A stretch of 64,000 bases of DNA from DATAFF01 sp963744915 (GTDB lineage: Bacteria; Pseudomonadota; Alphaproteobacteria; Rhizobiales; Aestuariivirgaceae): the NCBI GenBank assembly GCA_963744915.1, contig CAVUUY010000022.1:25201-89200 (forward strand), written 5' to 3'. The position numbers and the translations under genes are program-made. The notes below the pieces were generated by a model, which did not search any database, was not told the origin of the DNA, and worked only from the letters and a program-made list of their open reading frames with translations. Positions 30,035 through 39,210 of this stretch are shown here, piece after piece. Every line of letters begins with the position of its first letter. Position 1 is the first letter of the stretch.

Positions 30035-30592
30035 ATGCTGCTGCCCGAAGTCGAAACGCCGTCGCTGCTGATCCGCGAGGTCAGGCACACCGACTGGCAG
30101 GCCTTTGCCGGCTATATGTCGGATCCGCAATACCGACGCTGGCTCGATCTGCCGCGCAGCCGCTTCGCCGACGAGCGCGGGCCGAAATATCTCGTCGCCT
30201 CGGCGCGCGCCGACCAGTCCAATCCGCGGCGGCGCTCCTATCTCCTGACGGCGGCGCTGAAGGTCAGCAACGAACCGGTTGGCGACGGCTTCATCCTGAT
30301 GTCGCGCTACCGCAATGCCGAAGTGGGCTGGGGCGTCGCGCCCTCGATGTGGGGCAAGGGCTACGGCACCGAGCTTGCCCGCCTCCTGACGGGCATGGCC
30401 GTCGAGCGGCTTGGCGCCCTGGCGGTGACCTGCAAGGTGATGGCGCCCAACCTGGCCTCGCGCCGTGTTGCCGAGAAGGTCGGATACCTGCCCGACGGCA
30501 CTATCGCGACTTTTACAACCAGCGATGGCAGACAGGTGACGGTCCACCTCTTCAAGATGCCTCGCGACCACTATTTCGAGGCGCCCTACTGA
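30035..30592 (+). CDS. GNAT family N-acetyltransferase
   Basis: 185 residues from the ATG at 30035 (a TTG at 29999 would add 12 residues). The fold is that of RimJ/RimL-type acetyltransferases: LLIREVRHTDWQAFAGYM at the start, EVGWGVAPSMWGKGYGTELARLL as the acetyl-CoA pyrophosphate loop, and LAVTCKVMAPNLASRRVAEKVGY as the motif B region. It probably acetylates an amino group on a small molecule or protein N-terminus. It lies 72 bases after parE. Confidence 0.8.
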   Translation: MLLPEVETPSLLIREVRHTDWQAFAGYMSDPQYRRWLDLPRSRFADERGPKYLVASARADQSNPRRRSYLLTAALKVSNEPVGDGFILMSRYRNAEVGWGVAPSMWGKGYGTELARLLTGMAVERLGALAVTCKVMAPNLASRRVAEKVGYLPDGTIATFTTSDGRQVTVHLFKMPRDHYFEAPY

Positions 30593-30702
30593 GGCTTGGG
30601 AAGTTCTCCCATTGCCGCAGGCACGACAGCTTCCTAAATTCCACAGTTGAGCCTGGGCAAGGGCGCCTGTCTCAGGCGGTTGACATATCCTGGAGGTTGT
30701 AA

Positions 30703-30780
30703 ATGAGCTGGTCCAAGCCCGTTGTTTGCGAAGTGTGCATCGGCCTCGAAATCAACGACTATTTTCCGGCCGAAATCTAA
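30703..30780 (+). CDS. pqqA: PQQ precursor peptide PqqA
   Basis: A 25-codon gene with TGGAGG six bases before the ATG. The peptide contains Glu16 and Tyr20 in the canonical E-I-N-D-Y spacing; these two side chains become the carbon skeleton of pyrroloquinoline quinone after PqqE cross-links them. It is followed 46 bases later by pqqB, so it heads the operon. Two extra cysteines (C9, C12) are present; many PqqA peptides have hydrophobic residues or Thr in this stretch. Confidence 0.92.
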   Translation: MSWSKPVVCEVCIGLEINDYFPAEI

Positions 30781-30826
30781 ATTCGACTGACAGGCTGCCA
30801 TCTGGGGCCGGCGCGAGGCGGCAATC

Positions 30827-31726
30827 ATGCGGATTGTCGTTCTCGGTTCGGCCGCAGGTGGTGGTTTTCCGCAGTGGAACTGCCGCTGCGATGTGTGCGG
30901 GCTCTACTGGTCCGGTGACGACAGGGTCGTCAGGCGAACGCAGTCGAGCATAGCCGTCAGCCATGATGGAAAAGCGTGGACATTGTTCAACTGCTCGCCC
31001 GATATCCGCGAGCAGATCGCGGCCAACCGCGTGCTGTGGCCGACCGGGCGGCGGCATACGCCGATTGAAGCAGTGGTGCTGACCAATGGCGATGTCGACC
31101 ATATTGGCGGGCTGATCTCGCTCCGCGAACAGGCGGCGTTTGAGGTGATCGCCACGCCGGACATCCACGATATTCTCGACGGCAACCGGATTTTCGACGT
31201 GCTGTCGCCCAAGGCGGTGCGGCGCACGCGGCACACGCCCGGTGCGACTTTTCTGCTGCCCGGCGGGCTCGAGGCGGAATTCGTGACGGTTCCCGGCAAG
31301 GTGCCGCTCTATCTCGAAGGTGCCACTCCGGTGACCGCGGAGCGGACCGGCAACACGGTCGCGATAGCTTTCGGCCCGCCCGGCGCGCCGCGGGCGCTTT
31401 ACATTCCCGGGTGCGCCGCAATCGATGCCGAGCTCGGGGCGGTGCTGTCCACCGCCAGGCTTGCGCTGTTCGATGGAACGCTATGGCAGGATGACGAGAT
31501 GCTGCAGCGCGGTGTCGGCGACAAGACCGGCCGGCGCATGGGCCACATGCCGGTGTCAGGCGCCGAAGGATCGCTGGAAAGATTGTCGGCGCTGGGTGTT
31601 CCGCGGGTCGTCTATATCCATATGAACAATACCAACCCGCTGCTCATTGCCGGCTCCGATGAACGCCGACAGGTTGAAGCGCGCGGTTTCGAAGTCGGCT
31701 ATGACGGCATGGAGATCGACAGTTGA
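30827..31726 (+). CDS. pqqB: PQQ biosynthesis protein PqqB
   Basis: 299 residues of the metallo-beta-lactamase fold. The N-terminus VVLGSAAGGGFPQWNCRCDVC includes the CxCxxC structural zinc site seen in PqqB. TNGDVDHIGGL replaces the usual H-x-H-x-D-H, as in other PqqB proteins, and VSGAEGSLERL with YIHMNNTNPLL closes the site. PqqB is thought to oxidise the cross-linked Glu-Tyr intermediate. The stop overlaps the pqqC start. Confidence 0.94.
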   Translation: MRIVVLGSAAGGGFPQWNCRCDVCGLYWSGDDRVVRRTQSSIAVSHDGKAWTLFNCSPDIREQIAANRVLWPTGRRHTPIEAVVLTNGDVDHIGGLISLREQAAFEVIATPDIHDILDGNRIFDVLSPKAVRRTRHTPGATFLLPGGLEAEFVTVPGKVPLYLEGATPVTAERTGNTVAIAFGPPGAPRALYIPGCAAIDAELGAVLSTARLALFDGTLWQDDEMLQRGVGDKTGRRMGHMPVSGAEGSLERLSALGVPRVVYIHMNNTNPLLIAGSDERRQVEARGFEVGYDGMEIDS

Positions 31727-32460
31727 GCGCGTTGTTGTCACCCGTTGAGCTCGAGGCGCGTCTGAAGGCGATCGGGGCCGAGCGCTATCATAACAAGCAT
31801 CCGTTTCATCTGCTGATGAACAGCGGCGCGCTGACCAAGGACCAGCTCCGGGCCTGGGCGCTCAACCGCTATTGCTACCAGGCGACGATCCCGATCAAGG
31901 ATGCGGTGATCCTGTCGCGGATGACCGACCCGGCAATGCGGCGGATCTGGCGCCAGCGGATCATCGACCACGACGGCGAACGGGACGGCGAGGGCGGCAT
32001 CGAGCGTTGGCTGGTGTTGAGCGATGGTCTGGGCCTTGATCGCGCCTATGTCACGGCGATGACCGGCGTCCTGCCCGCCACCCGCTTCGCCTGCGAGGCC
32101 TATGTCAATTTCGTGCGCGACCGCAGCCTGCTCGAGGCGGTGGCATCATCACTCACCGAAATGTTCTCGCCGCAGACCATTAGCGTGCGCGTCGCCGAGA
32201 TGCTGCGCAATTACGACTACGTCACGCCCCGCATCCTGTCCTATTTCGAGAAGCGGCTGACCCAGGCGCCGCGCGATGCCGATTTTGCCCTCGATTATGT
32301 GAAGCGCGAGGCGCGGACGCCGGCGACCCAAGAGGCGGCGCTGCGGGCGCTGACCTTCAAATGCGACATGCTGTGGGCGATGCTCGATGCCCTGCATTTC
32401 GCCTATGTCGAGCCGGCGCTGACGCCGCCAGGCGCCTTTCGCTCTGCGGAGCGCTCGTGA
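31723..32460 (+). CDS. pqqC: pyrroloquinoline-quinone synthase PqqC
   Basis: 245 residues from a TTG at 31723 that overlaps the pqqB stop (TTGA). PqqC is a cofactorless oxidase performing the last eight-electron oxidation and ring closure to PQQ. The helical TENA-like fold is marked by HPFHLLMNSGALTKDQLRAW, the active-site stretch NRYCYQATIPIKDA, DHDGERDGEGGIERW and FVRDRSLLEAVASSLTEMFSP. The stop is shared with pqqD (TGATG). Confidence 0.95.
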   Translation: MSALLSPVELEARLKAIGAERYHNKHPFHLLMNSGALTKDQLRAWALNRYCYQATIPIKDAVILSRMTDPAMRRIWRQRIIDHDGERDGEGGIERWLVLSDGLGLDRAYVTAMTGVLPATRFACEAYVNFVRDRSLLEAVASSLTEMFSPQTISVRVAEMLRNYDYVTPRILSYFEKRLTQAPRDADFALDYVKREARTPATQEAALRALTFKCDMLWAMLDALHFAYVEPALTPPGAFRSAERS

Positions 32461-32738
32461 TGGCGGCGCTCGGTCCACAATCGGTGCCGCGGCTGCCGCG
32501 CGGGGTGCGGCTCAGCTACGATCAGGCCCGCGAGCGCTGGCTGATGCTGGCGCCGGAGCGAATCTTCGAGCCCAATGATGTGGCCTTGGCGGTATTGCGC
32601 CTGTGCGACGGGCAGCGGACAGTGGAGGGGATCTGCGAGGAGCTCGGCAGGAGCTACAATGCCGATCCGGCGCTGATCATGACCGACGTCGTCGAGCTGC
32701 TCGGCGGCCTGGTGCAGAAACGGCTGATCGAACCATGA
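32460..32738 (+). CDS. pqqD: PQQ peptide chaperone PqqD
   Basis: 92 residues from the ATG at 32460. PqqD is a RiPP recognition element that binds PqqA and presents it to PqqE. VPRLPRGVRLSYDQARERWLMLAPERIFEPNDVALAVLRLCDG contains the strands and the helix that hold the peptide; the C-terminus (YNADPALIMTDVVELLGGLVQKRLI) is the dimer helix. Overlaps both neighbours, so the operon is tightly coupled. Confidence 0.94.
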   Translation: MAALGPQSVPRLPRGVRLSYDQARERWLMLAPERIFEPNDVALAVLRLCDGQRTVEGICEELGRSYNADPALIMTDVVELLGGLVQKRLIEP

Positions 32739-33823
32739 CCCAGGTGCTACGTCCCATCGGTCTCTTGGCGGAGCTTACCCATCGCTGTCCGCTGCAATGT
32801 CCCTATTGCTCCAATCCGGTCGATCTCGATCGCAAAGCGGGGGAGCTCGATACCGCGACCTGGAAACGGGTGTTCGCAGAAGCCTCCGAGCTCGGCGTGC
32901 TGCAGGTGCATCTGTCGGGTGGCGAGCCGACGGCGCGGCCCGACCTGGCCGAGCTTGTCGCCCATTGCCGGGACGTCAATCTCTACACCAACCTCATCAC
33001 CTCCGGCGTGCTGCTCGACGAGCCGGCCCTTGAGCGCCTCTACGATGCCGGGCTCGACCATATCCAGCTGTCGATCCAGGATGTGGAGGAGGCCAATGCC
33101 GACCGCATCGGCGGGTATCGCGGCGGCCATGCCAAGAAGCGCGACCTGGCGAAGCGGGTGGTGGCGCGCGGGCTGCCGCTGACCGTCAACTGGGTGGTGC
33201 ACCGCCAGAACATCCACAATCTCGAACGGATGATCGATCTCGCGGTGGAGATGGGAGCGAAGCGGGTCGAGATCGCCCATACGCAATATTACGGCTGGGC
33301 TTTCAAGAACCGCCGGGCCCTGATGCCGACCTATCGCCAGACGCTCGATGCCATCGCCCTGGTCGAGGACGCCCGGCGGCGGCTCGAAGGGGTGATCGTC
33401 ATCGACAGCGTGGTGCCCGACTATTATGCGCGCTTTCCCAAAGCCTGCGTCGGCGGCTGGGGGCGGCGGGCGATCAACGTCACGCCGCAGGGCAGGGTGC
33501 TGCCGTGCCATGCCGCCGAGACCATCCCCGGCCTCGTGTTCGACAATGTGAAGGACAAGCCGCTCGCCGAGATCTGGCTGAGCTCGCAGTCCTTCAACGC
33601 CTTCCGCGGCACCGACTGGATGCCCGACCTGTGCCGCAATTGCGACCGCAAGGAGATCGACTGGGGAGGCTGCCGCTGCCAGGCGATGGCGATCGCCGGC
33701 TCGGCCGGGGAGACCGATCCCGCCTGTTCGCTGTCGCCCCTCAATGCGACGCTGCGGGCGATGGCGGAGGAGGATTCGGCCGCCGCGCCCGACGCATTCC
33801 GCTACCGCCGTTTTGGCGGATAG
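32735..33823 (+). CDS. pqqE: PqqA peptide cyclase PqqE (radical SAM)
   Basis: 362 residues from the ATG at 32735. The radical SAM cluster motif is ELTHRCPLQCPYCSNP (C-x3-C-x2-C). The C-terminal SPASM domain holds the auxiliary cluster cysteines in MPDLCRNCDRKEIDWGGCRCQA and earlier CVGGWGRRAINVTPQGRVLPCH. PqqE forms the carbon-carbon bond between Glu16 and Tyr20 of PqqA. A longer open frame upstream (from 32603) is the pqqD region read in another phase. No peptidase gene (pqqF/G) follows in the window. Confidence 0.95.
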   Translation: MTQVLRPIGLLAELTHRCPLQCPYCSNPVDLDRKAGELDTATWKRVFAEASELGVLQVHLSGGEPTARPDLAELVAHCRDVNLYTNLITSGVLLDEPALERLYDAGLDHIQLSIQDVEEANADRIGGYRGGHAKKRDLAKRVVARGLPLTVNWVVHRQNIHNLERMIDLAVEMGAKRVEIAHTQYYGWAFKNRRALMPTYRQTLDAIALVEDARRRLEGVIVIDSVVPDYYARFPKACVGGWGRRAINVTPQGRVLPCHAAETIPGLVFDNVKDKPLAEIWLSSQSFNAFRGTDWMPDLCRNCDRKEIDWGGCRCQAMAIAGSAGETDPACSLSPLNATLRAMAEEDSAAAPDAFRYRRFGG

Positions 33824-33902
33824 GCCAGGAAGGGTGGCACCGGGCGGCGGCTCGGGCTAGTTTCGGGTCGACGATCACCACCGGATGCGAGGAGATTTGA
33901 CC

Positions 33903-34844
33903 ATGCCAGGCTTGAGCGATCCTGTTCCACTCCGGGCGCGGCGCGAAGGCGGCGGGACGCCGGTGATGGATGGGCGCTTCTATCTCCGCTCGGAGACCGG
34001 GGTGCTGCGCGACGTGCTGCTCGGTCCGGCCGAGAGCTTCCGCTGGCTCGGCGTCGACAATGCGGCCTGGTCGTCATTGGTGCGCGACACGCTGCGCAAG
34101 GGCTACCGGTTCGACAAGCAGCTCGCCATGCGTCAGCACCGCGAAATGGTCGATGCCTATGAGAGTGCCGGGGTGATGTGCCACTATTTGCCGGTCAGCG
34201 AGGAGGTGCCCTATCAGATCTATGCCCGCGACTCCTCCTTCATGACGCCCTATGGCGCAGTGATCTGCCAGCTGGCCAATCCGCGGCGGCGCGGCGAATA
34301 TGCGCCGGCGCTGCGTTTTTATCTCGCGGCCGGCATTCCGGTCTACGACATGGTGTCGGCCGGCAATTTCGAGGGTGGCGACTTCAACATCATACGCGAG
34401 GGCGTGGCGCTGGTCGGCTATACCGATCACCGCAGCGAGGAGGTGGCGGCGCGGCAGGTCGCGAGATGGTTCGAAGCCGAAGGCTGGGAGATCAAATATG
34501 CGCCCATCGACCAGTTCTACGTGCATATCGACCTCATGGTCTGCATGCTGAACGACCGCTGTGCGGCGGTTTGTCTCGACACCACCGATGACGAAATCGT
34601 GGCGTGGCTGAAAGAAAAGGGCATCGAGATCATTCCGGCGAGCTTCGGTGAAACCATGGCGCTCGGTTGCAATGTGGTGGCGCTCGGGGGCGACCGGGTG
34701 CTGTCGACGCTCGGCGCCAAGGACCTCAATCGCCGGCTCAGGGCGGCCGGCTTCGAGGTCTATGATCCCGACATGACGATGTTCACCTGGGCCGGCGGCG
34801 GCGTCCATTGCATGTGCCAGCCCCTGCGCCGCGAGGCTGCCTGA
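33903..34844 (+). CDS. amidinotransferase / dimethylargininase family protein
   Basis: 313 residues from the ATG at 33903. The beta/alpha-propeller guanidino-enzyme fold is indicated by ARDSSFMTPYGAVICQLA, NFEGGDFNII (substrate carboxylate/Asp), His208 in FYVHIDLMVCML and the catalytic Cys303 in GGGVHCMCQPLRR. This triad is that of DDAH and arginine deiminase-type hydrolases and of amidinotransferases. The short length and single domain favour a hydrolase of methylated arginine or a related guanidine. It lies 79 bases after pqqE, possibly by chance; nothing links it to PQQ synthesis. Confidence 0.82.
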   Translation: MPGLSDPVPLRARREGGGTPVMDGRFYLRSETGVLRDVLLGPAESFRWLGVDNAAWSSLVRDTLRKGYRFDKQLAMRQHREMVDAYESAGVMCHYLPVSEEVPYQIYARDSSFMTPYGAVICQLANPRRRGEYAPALRFYLAAGIPVYDMVSAGNFEGGDFNIIREGVALVGYTDHRSEEVAARQVARWFEAEGWEIKYAPIDQFYVHIDLMVCMLNDRCAAVCLDTTDDEIVAWLKEKGIEIIPASFGETMALGCNVVALGGDRVLSTLGAKDLNRRLRAAGFEVYDPDMTMFTWAGGGVHCMCQPLRREAA

Positions 34845-34947
34845 CCGCCCGGTCTCGACCCTGCGGCAATTGACGCGGTTTCGGAACCGGGCGGCGTTAT
34901 AGCATTGTTCCGGCGCATCATCCGGTGTTGCGACGCCCCGACCGCCC

Positions 34948-36162
34948 ATGAAGAGCCATGACGCCGTCTTCCGCCATGCCCTTGCCCAGCTCAGGGCGGA
35001 GGGGCGCTATCGCGAGTTCGCCGATCTGAAGCGGCTGTGCGGCGCCTTCCCCAAGGCCCGGCTGGTGACGCCGGCGGGCGAACGCGACGTCACGGTGTGG
35101 TGCTCCAACGACTATCTCGCCATGGGCCAGCACCCGCAGGTGATCAGGGCGATGCACCTGGCGCTCGACGCCATCGGCGCCGGCTCCGGCGGCACCCGCA
35201 ACATCTCCGGCACCCAGCATCTCCATGTCGAGCTCGAGGCGGAGCTTGCCGAGCTCCACGGCAAGAGCGCGGCGCTGCTGTTCAATTCCGGCTATCTCGC
35301 CAATGTCGCGACGCTGTCGACGCTGGGGAGCCTGCTGCCGCGCTGCGTCATCCTCTCCGACGAGCTGAACCATGCCTCGATGATCGAGGGCATCCGCCAC
35401 GCCCGGTCGGCCAAAATCATCTGGCGGCACAATGATCTCGACGATCTCGAGGCGAAGCTCAGGGCGGTGCCGCTCGGCTCGCACAAGGTGGTGGCGTTCG
35501 AATCGGTCTATTCGATGGATGGCGATGTCGCGCCGGTGGCCGAGATCTGCGCGCTCGCCCGCCGCTACGAGGCGTTCACCTATCTCGACGAGGTCCATGC
35601 GGTCGGCCTCTATGGGGCGCGGGGCGGCGGCATTGCCGAGCGGGACGGGGTCCTGGACGAGATCGACCTGATCGAGGGAACGCTCGCCAAGGCGTTCGGG
35701 GTCATGGGCGGCTATATCGCCGGCTCGGCCGCCTGCATCGACGCGATCCGGTCGCATGCGCCGGGCTTCATCTTCACGACGTCGCTGGCCCCGGTTCTGG
35801 CCGCCGGCGCGCTTGCCAGCGTCCGCCATCTCAAGACCAGCGGTGCCGAGCGCGCGGCGCAGCAGCGCAATGCCGCGTTGCTCAAGCGAATGCTGGAGGA
35901 GCGCGGGCTGCCGGTGCTGGCGGGCGGCAGCCATATCGTCCCGGTGCTGATCGGCGATGCGGTTCTCTGCAAGACCTTGAGCAGCCTGCTGCTTCAGGAG
36001 TTCGACATCTATGTCCAGCCGATCAACTACCCGACCGTGCCGCGCGGGACCGAGCGGATCCGGCTGACGCCGGGGCCGCTGCATGGGCCGGCCGAGATCG
36101 CCCGGCTGGTCGACGCGCTCGACCGGCTGTGGGCGCGGATGGAGCTGGCGCGCGCCGCGTGA
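34948..36162 (+). CDS. hemA: 5-aminolevulinate synthase
   Basis: 404 residues. The enzyme condenses glycine with succinyl-CoA, the C4 route to tetrapyrroles used by Alphaproteobacteria. Marks are VWCSNDYLAMGQHP, GSGGTRNISGTQHLHVELE (glycine site), ILSDELNHASMIEGIR, YLDEVHAVGLYGARGGGIAE and the PLP lysine in EGTLAKAFGVMGGYIAG. INYPTVPRGTERIRLTPGP near the end is highly conserved. The 103-base gap upstream presumably holds its promoter. Heme supply fits with the cytochrome bc1 assembly and B12-related genes elsewhere in the window. Confidence 0.96.
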   Translation: MKSHDAVFRHALAQLRAEGRYREFADLKRLCGAFPKARLVTPAGERDVTVWCSNDYLAMGQHPQVIRAMHLALDAIGAGSGGTRNISGTQHLHVELEAELAELHGKSAALLFNSGYLANVATLSTLGSLLPRCVILSDELNHASMIEGIRHARSAKIIWRHNDLDDLEAKLRAVPLGSHKVVAFESVYSMDGDVAPVAEICALARRYEAFTYLDEVHAVGLYGARGGGIAERDGVLDEIDLIEGTLAKAFGVMGGYIAGSAACIDAIRSHAPGFIFTTSLAPVLAAGALASVRHLKTSGAERAAQQRNAALLKRMLEERGLPVLAGGSHIVPVLIGDAVLCKTLSSLLLQEFDIYVQPINYPTVPRGTERIRLTPGPLHGPAEIARLVDALDRLWARMELARAA

Positions 36163-36199
36163 TTGTGTCTCATGATGCGGAAACAGCCAATTCCATTGG

Positions 36200-36212
36200 T
36201 CCACATTGTGGA
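36200..36212. promoter_or_regulatory. short dyad upstream of glyA
   Basis: CCACA-T-TGTGG with one more complementary pair outside forms a 13-base perfect dyad, 81 bases before the glyA ATG. The size suits a transcription factor site, but I cannot name the factor, and a short dyad may be chance. Confidence 0.25.
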
Positions 36213-36292
36213 TCGAGTGATTGCATCGTGGAATGCTCTGGTTCTATGACTTGGCCGAAAGCAGCGGTTTTTCGAGGAAAGGCGTCAGATCC

Positions 36293-37600
36293 ATGACCGT
36301 CCAGCAGGGCATCCGGCACGCGGGACCTTTTCCGGGCTTCTTTTCGAGCGGGGTGGCGGACAGCGATCCCGAGCTCGCCGGCGCCATCACCAAGGAGCTC
36401 GCCCGCCAGCAGCATGAGATCGAGCTGATTGCCTCGGAGAACATCGTGTCGCGTGCCGTTCTCGAGGCCCAGGGCTCGGTGATGACCAACAAATATGCCG
36501 AGGGTTATCCGGGCCGGCGCTATTATGGCGGCTGTCAATATGTCGACATCGCCGAAACGCTGGCGATCGAACGCGCCAAGAAGCTGTTCGACTGCAGCTT
36601 CGCCAATGTCCAGCCGCATTCCGGCGCACAGGCCAATCAGGCGGTGTTCTTCGCGCTGCTGCAGCCTGGCGATACCTTCATGGGCCTCAACCTCGCGGCC
36701 GGCGGTCACCTGACCCATGGGTCGCCGGCCAACCAGTCCGGCAAATGGTTCAAGGTGGTGCCCTATGGGGTGCGGCGCGACGATCACCGGATCGATCTCG
36801 ACGAGGTCGAGCGGCTGGCGCTCGAATCCCGGCCGAAGCTGATCATCGCCGGCGGTTCGGCCTATCCGCGGATCATCGATTTCCCGCGATTCCGGGCGAT
36901 CGCCGACCGGGTCGGCGCCATTTTCATGGTCGACATGGCGCATTTCGCCGGGCTGGTCGCGGGCGGTGCCCATCCCAATCCGCTCGAGCATGCCCATGTC
37001 GTGACCACCACCACCCACAAGACGCTGCGCGGCCCGCGCGGCGGCATGATCCTGTCGCGCGACGAAGAGCTCGGCAAGAAGATCAATTCTTCGGTATTTC
37101 CGGGACTTCAGGGCGGTCCGCTGATGCATGTGATCGCCGCCAAGGCGGTGGCCCTCGGCGAGGCGCTGCGACCCGAGTTCAAGTCCTACGCCCGCCAGGT
37201 GGTCGACAATGCCAAGGCGCTTGCCGCCTCGATGATCGAGGGTGGCACCGACATCGTGTCCGGCGGAACCGACACCCATCTGATGCTGGTGGATCTGAGG
37301 CCGAAAAAGCTTACCGGCAAGGCTGCCGAGGCAGCACTTGGCCGCGCCTTCATCACCTGCAACAAGAACGGCATCCCCTTCGACCCGGAAAAGCCGACGG
37401 TGACCTCGGGCATCAGGCTCGGCACGCCGGCCGGCACGACGCGCGGCTTCGGAACGGCGGAATTCCGCGAGGTGGGGCGGTTCATCATTGAAGTCCTGGA
37501 CGGCCTTGCGAAGAATGGCGAAGACGGCAATGCTCAGGTCGAGCAGTCGGTGAAGCAGAAGGTTCTCGCCCTGACCGACCGCTTTCCAATTTACGGGTAA
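36293..37600 (+). CDS. glyA: serine hydroxymethyltransferase
   Basis: 435 residues from the ATG at 36293, the start that gives the family N-terminus. GlyA interconverts serine and glycine with THF and feeds one-carbon metabolism. Blocks: QQHEIELIASENIVSRAVLEAQGS, NKYAEGYPGRRYYGGCQYVD, NVQPHSGAQANQAVFFALL, MVDMAHFAGLVAGGAHPNP and the PLP lysine in VVTTTTHKTLRGPRGGMIL. nrdR follows after 42 bases. The glyA-nrdR-rib order is frequent in this class. Confidence 0.97.
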   Translation: MTVQQGIRHAGPFPGFFSSGVADSDPELAGAITKELARQQHEIELIASENIVSRAVLEAQGSVMTNKYAEGYPGRRYYGGCQYVDIAETLAIERAKKLFDCSFANVQPHSGAQANQAVFFALLQPGDTFMGLNLAAGGHLTHGSPANQSGKWFKVVPYGVRRDDHRIDLDEVERLALESRPKLIIAGGSAYPRIIDFPRFRAIADRVGAIFMVDMAHFAGLVAGGAHPNPLEHAHVVTTTTHKTLRGPRGGMILSRDEELGKKINSSVFPGLQGGPLMHVIAAKAVALGEALRPEFKSYARQVVDNAKALAASMIEGGTDIVSGGTDTHLMLVDLRPKKLTGKAAEAALGRAFITCNKNGIPFDPEKPTVTSGIRLGTPAGTTRGFGTAEFREVGRFIIEVLDGLAKNGEDGNAQVEQSVKQKVLALTDRFPIYG

Positions 37601-37642
37601 TCGCGGGGACGAGGCGCCCCCGGGAGACCCCTGGGGGGAGTG

Positions 37643-38110
37643 ATGCGCTGTCCCTATTGCAGTAAAAGTGAAACCCAGGTGAAGGACAGCCGTCCCTCCG
37701 AGGACGGCTCGGCCATCCGGCGGCGCCGACATTGCCCGGATTGCGGCGGCCGTTTCACCACTTTCGAGCGCGTTCAGTTGCGCGAGCTGCAGGTCGTGAA
37801 GCGATCGGGACGGCGGGTGCCGTTCGATCGCGACAAGCTCATGCGCTCGGTCCAGATCGCGCTGCGCAAGCGGCCGGTCGATCCCGACCTGATCGAGCGC
37901 ATGGTATCGGGCATCGTGCGGCAGCTCGAAAGCACCGGCGAGACCGACATCTCCGCCCAAAGCATCGGCAATCTCGTCATGGAGGGCCTGCGGACCCTTG
38001 ACGATGTCGCCTATGTGCGCTTCGCCTCGGTTTACCGCAATTTCCGCGAAGCCAAGGATTTCGAGGAGGTGCTGGGTGAACTTTCCGGCGACGATGACCG
38101 CTCGACGTGA
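37643..38110 (+). CDS. nrdR: transcriptional repressor NrdR
   Basis: 155 residues from the ATG at 37643, directly after an in-frame GTG at 37640. The N-terminal zinc ribbon is CPYCSKSETQVKDSRPSEDG with CPDCGGRFTTFER, and an ATP-cone follows (VVKRSGRRVPFDRDKLMRSV). NrdR senses dATP/ATP and represses ribonucleotide reductase genes. The end overlaps the start of ribD by 17 bases. Confidence 0.96.
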   Translation: MRCPYCSKSETQVKDSRPSEDGSAIRRRRHCPDCGGRFTTFERVQLRELQVVKRSGRRVPFDRDKLMRSVQIALRKRPVDPDLIERMVSGIVRQLESTGETDISAQSIGNLVMEGLRTLDDVAYVRFASVYRNFREAKDFEEVLGELSGDDDRST

Positions 38111-39209
38111 GAGCGCCGACCGGCGCCATATGGCGCATGCGCTGCGGGTCGGCCGGCGGGCGCTGGGGACGAGCCGCGACAACCCGCCGGTCGGCTGCCT
38201 CATCGTCAAGGACGGGCAGGTGGTCGGAGTGGGCGTAACCGCGCCGGGCGGTCGGCCGCATGCCGAAACCGAGGCGCTCGCCATGGCAGGCGAAGCGGCA
38301 CGGGGAGCGACCGCCTATGTCACGCTCGAACCATGCTGCCACCATGGACGCACCCCGCCCTGTACGGATGCGCTGATCGCGGCCGGCATTGCGCGGGCGG
38401 TGCTCGCCGTCGGGGACCCGGACCCGCGGGTCGACGGCAAGGGAATAGCGGCGTTGCGCCAGGCCGGGATCGCGGTCGAGACCGGGCTGATGGCCGCGGC
38501 GGCGGCGCATGATCTCGCCGGCTTCTTCATGCGGGTGCGCGCCCATCGGCCGTTTGTGACGTTGAAGCTGGCGGTGTCGAGCGACGGCATGATCGCGGCG
38601 AAGGGCGGGGTGCGCACGGCCATCACCGGCCTCCAGAGCCTCGAGCGGGTGCATCTGCTCAGGGCGCGCAGCGACAGCGTGCTGGTCGGCGTATCGACGG
38701 TTCTTGCCGACGATCCGGCGCTCATCTGCCGGCTCCCCGGGATGGAGGGGCGAAGCCCCGACCGGGTGGTGACCGACAGCCGCCTGTCGATGCCGGCTGG
38801 CTCGGTGCTGATGCAGACGGCGGCGAGCACGCCGGTGCGGATCTACACCATCGCCAGCCATGATCCGGCAGCGGCCGGCGTGTTTGCGGCGATGGGAGCC
38901 GAGATCGCCGTCGTTCCGGCAACGCCCGACGGCAAGGTCGATCTTCATGCAGCTCTGGCGAAGGAGGCGGAACGGGGGGTGAGCCGGGTGCTGGCCGAGG
39001 GCGGGGCGCATATGGCGGCGGCGCTGCTCGATGCCGATCTCATCGACGAGGTGATGCTCTTCAGCGCCGGGCGCGCCATCGGACCACAAGGTTTCCCGGC
39101 TCTCGTCGACCGGCCATTGACGGCGGTCACCGACAGCAGCGGCTTTCGCTTGAGCGAACGGGAAGAGCTTGGAGACGACGTGCTGACCGTCTATGAGAGA
39201 GTGCGCTAG
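38094..39209 (+). CDS. ribD: bifunctional riboflavin biosynthesis deaminase/reductase RibD
   Basis: 371 residues if the ATG at 38094, inside nrdR, is used; an ATG at 38130 is the alternative and would lose part of the first helix. The deaminase domain has the zinc site HAETEAL and PCCHHGRTPPC. The reductase domain starts near residue 150 (RPFVTLKLAVSSDGMIAAKGG) and contains DSVLVGVSTVLADDP and ILAEGGAHMAAALL-like VLAEGGAHMAAALLDADLIDE. It catalyses steps two and three of riboflavin synthesis. Confidence 0.95.
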   Translation: MTARRESADRRHMAHALRVGRRALGTSRDNPPVGCLIVKDGQVVGVGVTAPGGRPHAETEALAMAGEAARGATAYVTLEPCCHHGRTPPCTDALIAAGIARAVLAVGDPDPRVDGKGIAALRQAGIAVETGLMAAAAAHDLAGFFMRVRAHRPFVTLKLAVSSDGMIAAKGGVRTAITGLQSLERVHLLRARSDSVLVGVSTVLADDPALICRLPGMEGRSPDRVVTDSRLSMPAGSVLMQTAASTPVRIYTIASHDPAAAGVFAAMGAEIAVVPATPDGKVDLHAALAKEAERGVSRVLAEGGAHMAAALLDADLIDEVMLFSAGRAIGPQGFPALVDRPLTAVTDSSGFRLSEREELGDDVLTVYERVR

Positions 39210-39210
39210 C

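Noticed and set aside
36170..38284. Open frame of 704 codons on the minus strand
   Set aside because: Mirror of glyA, nrdR and the start of ribD, all of which are certain; no family resemblance of its own.
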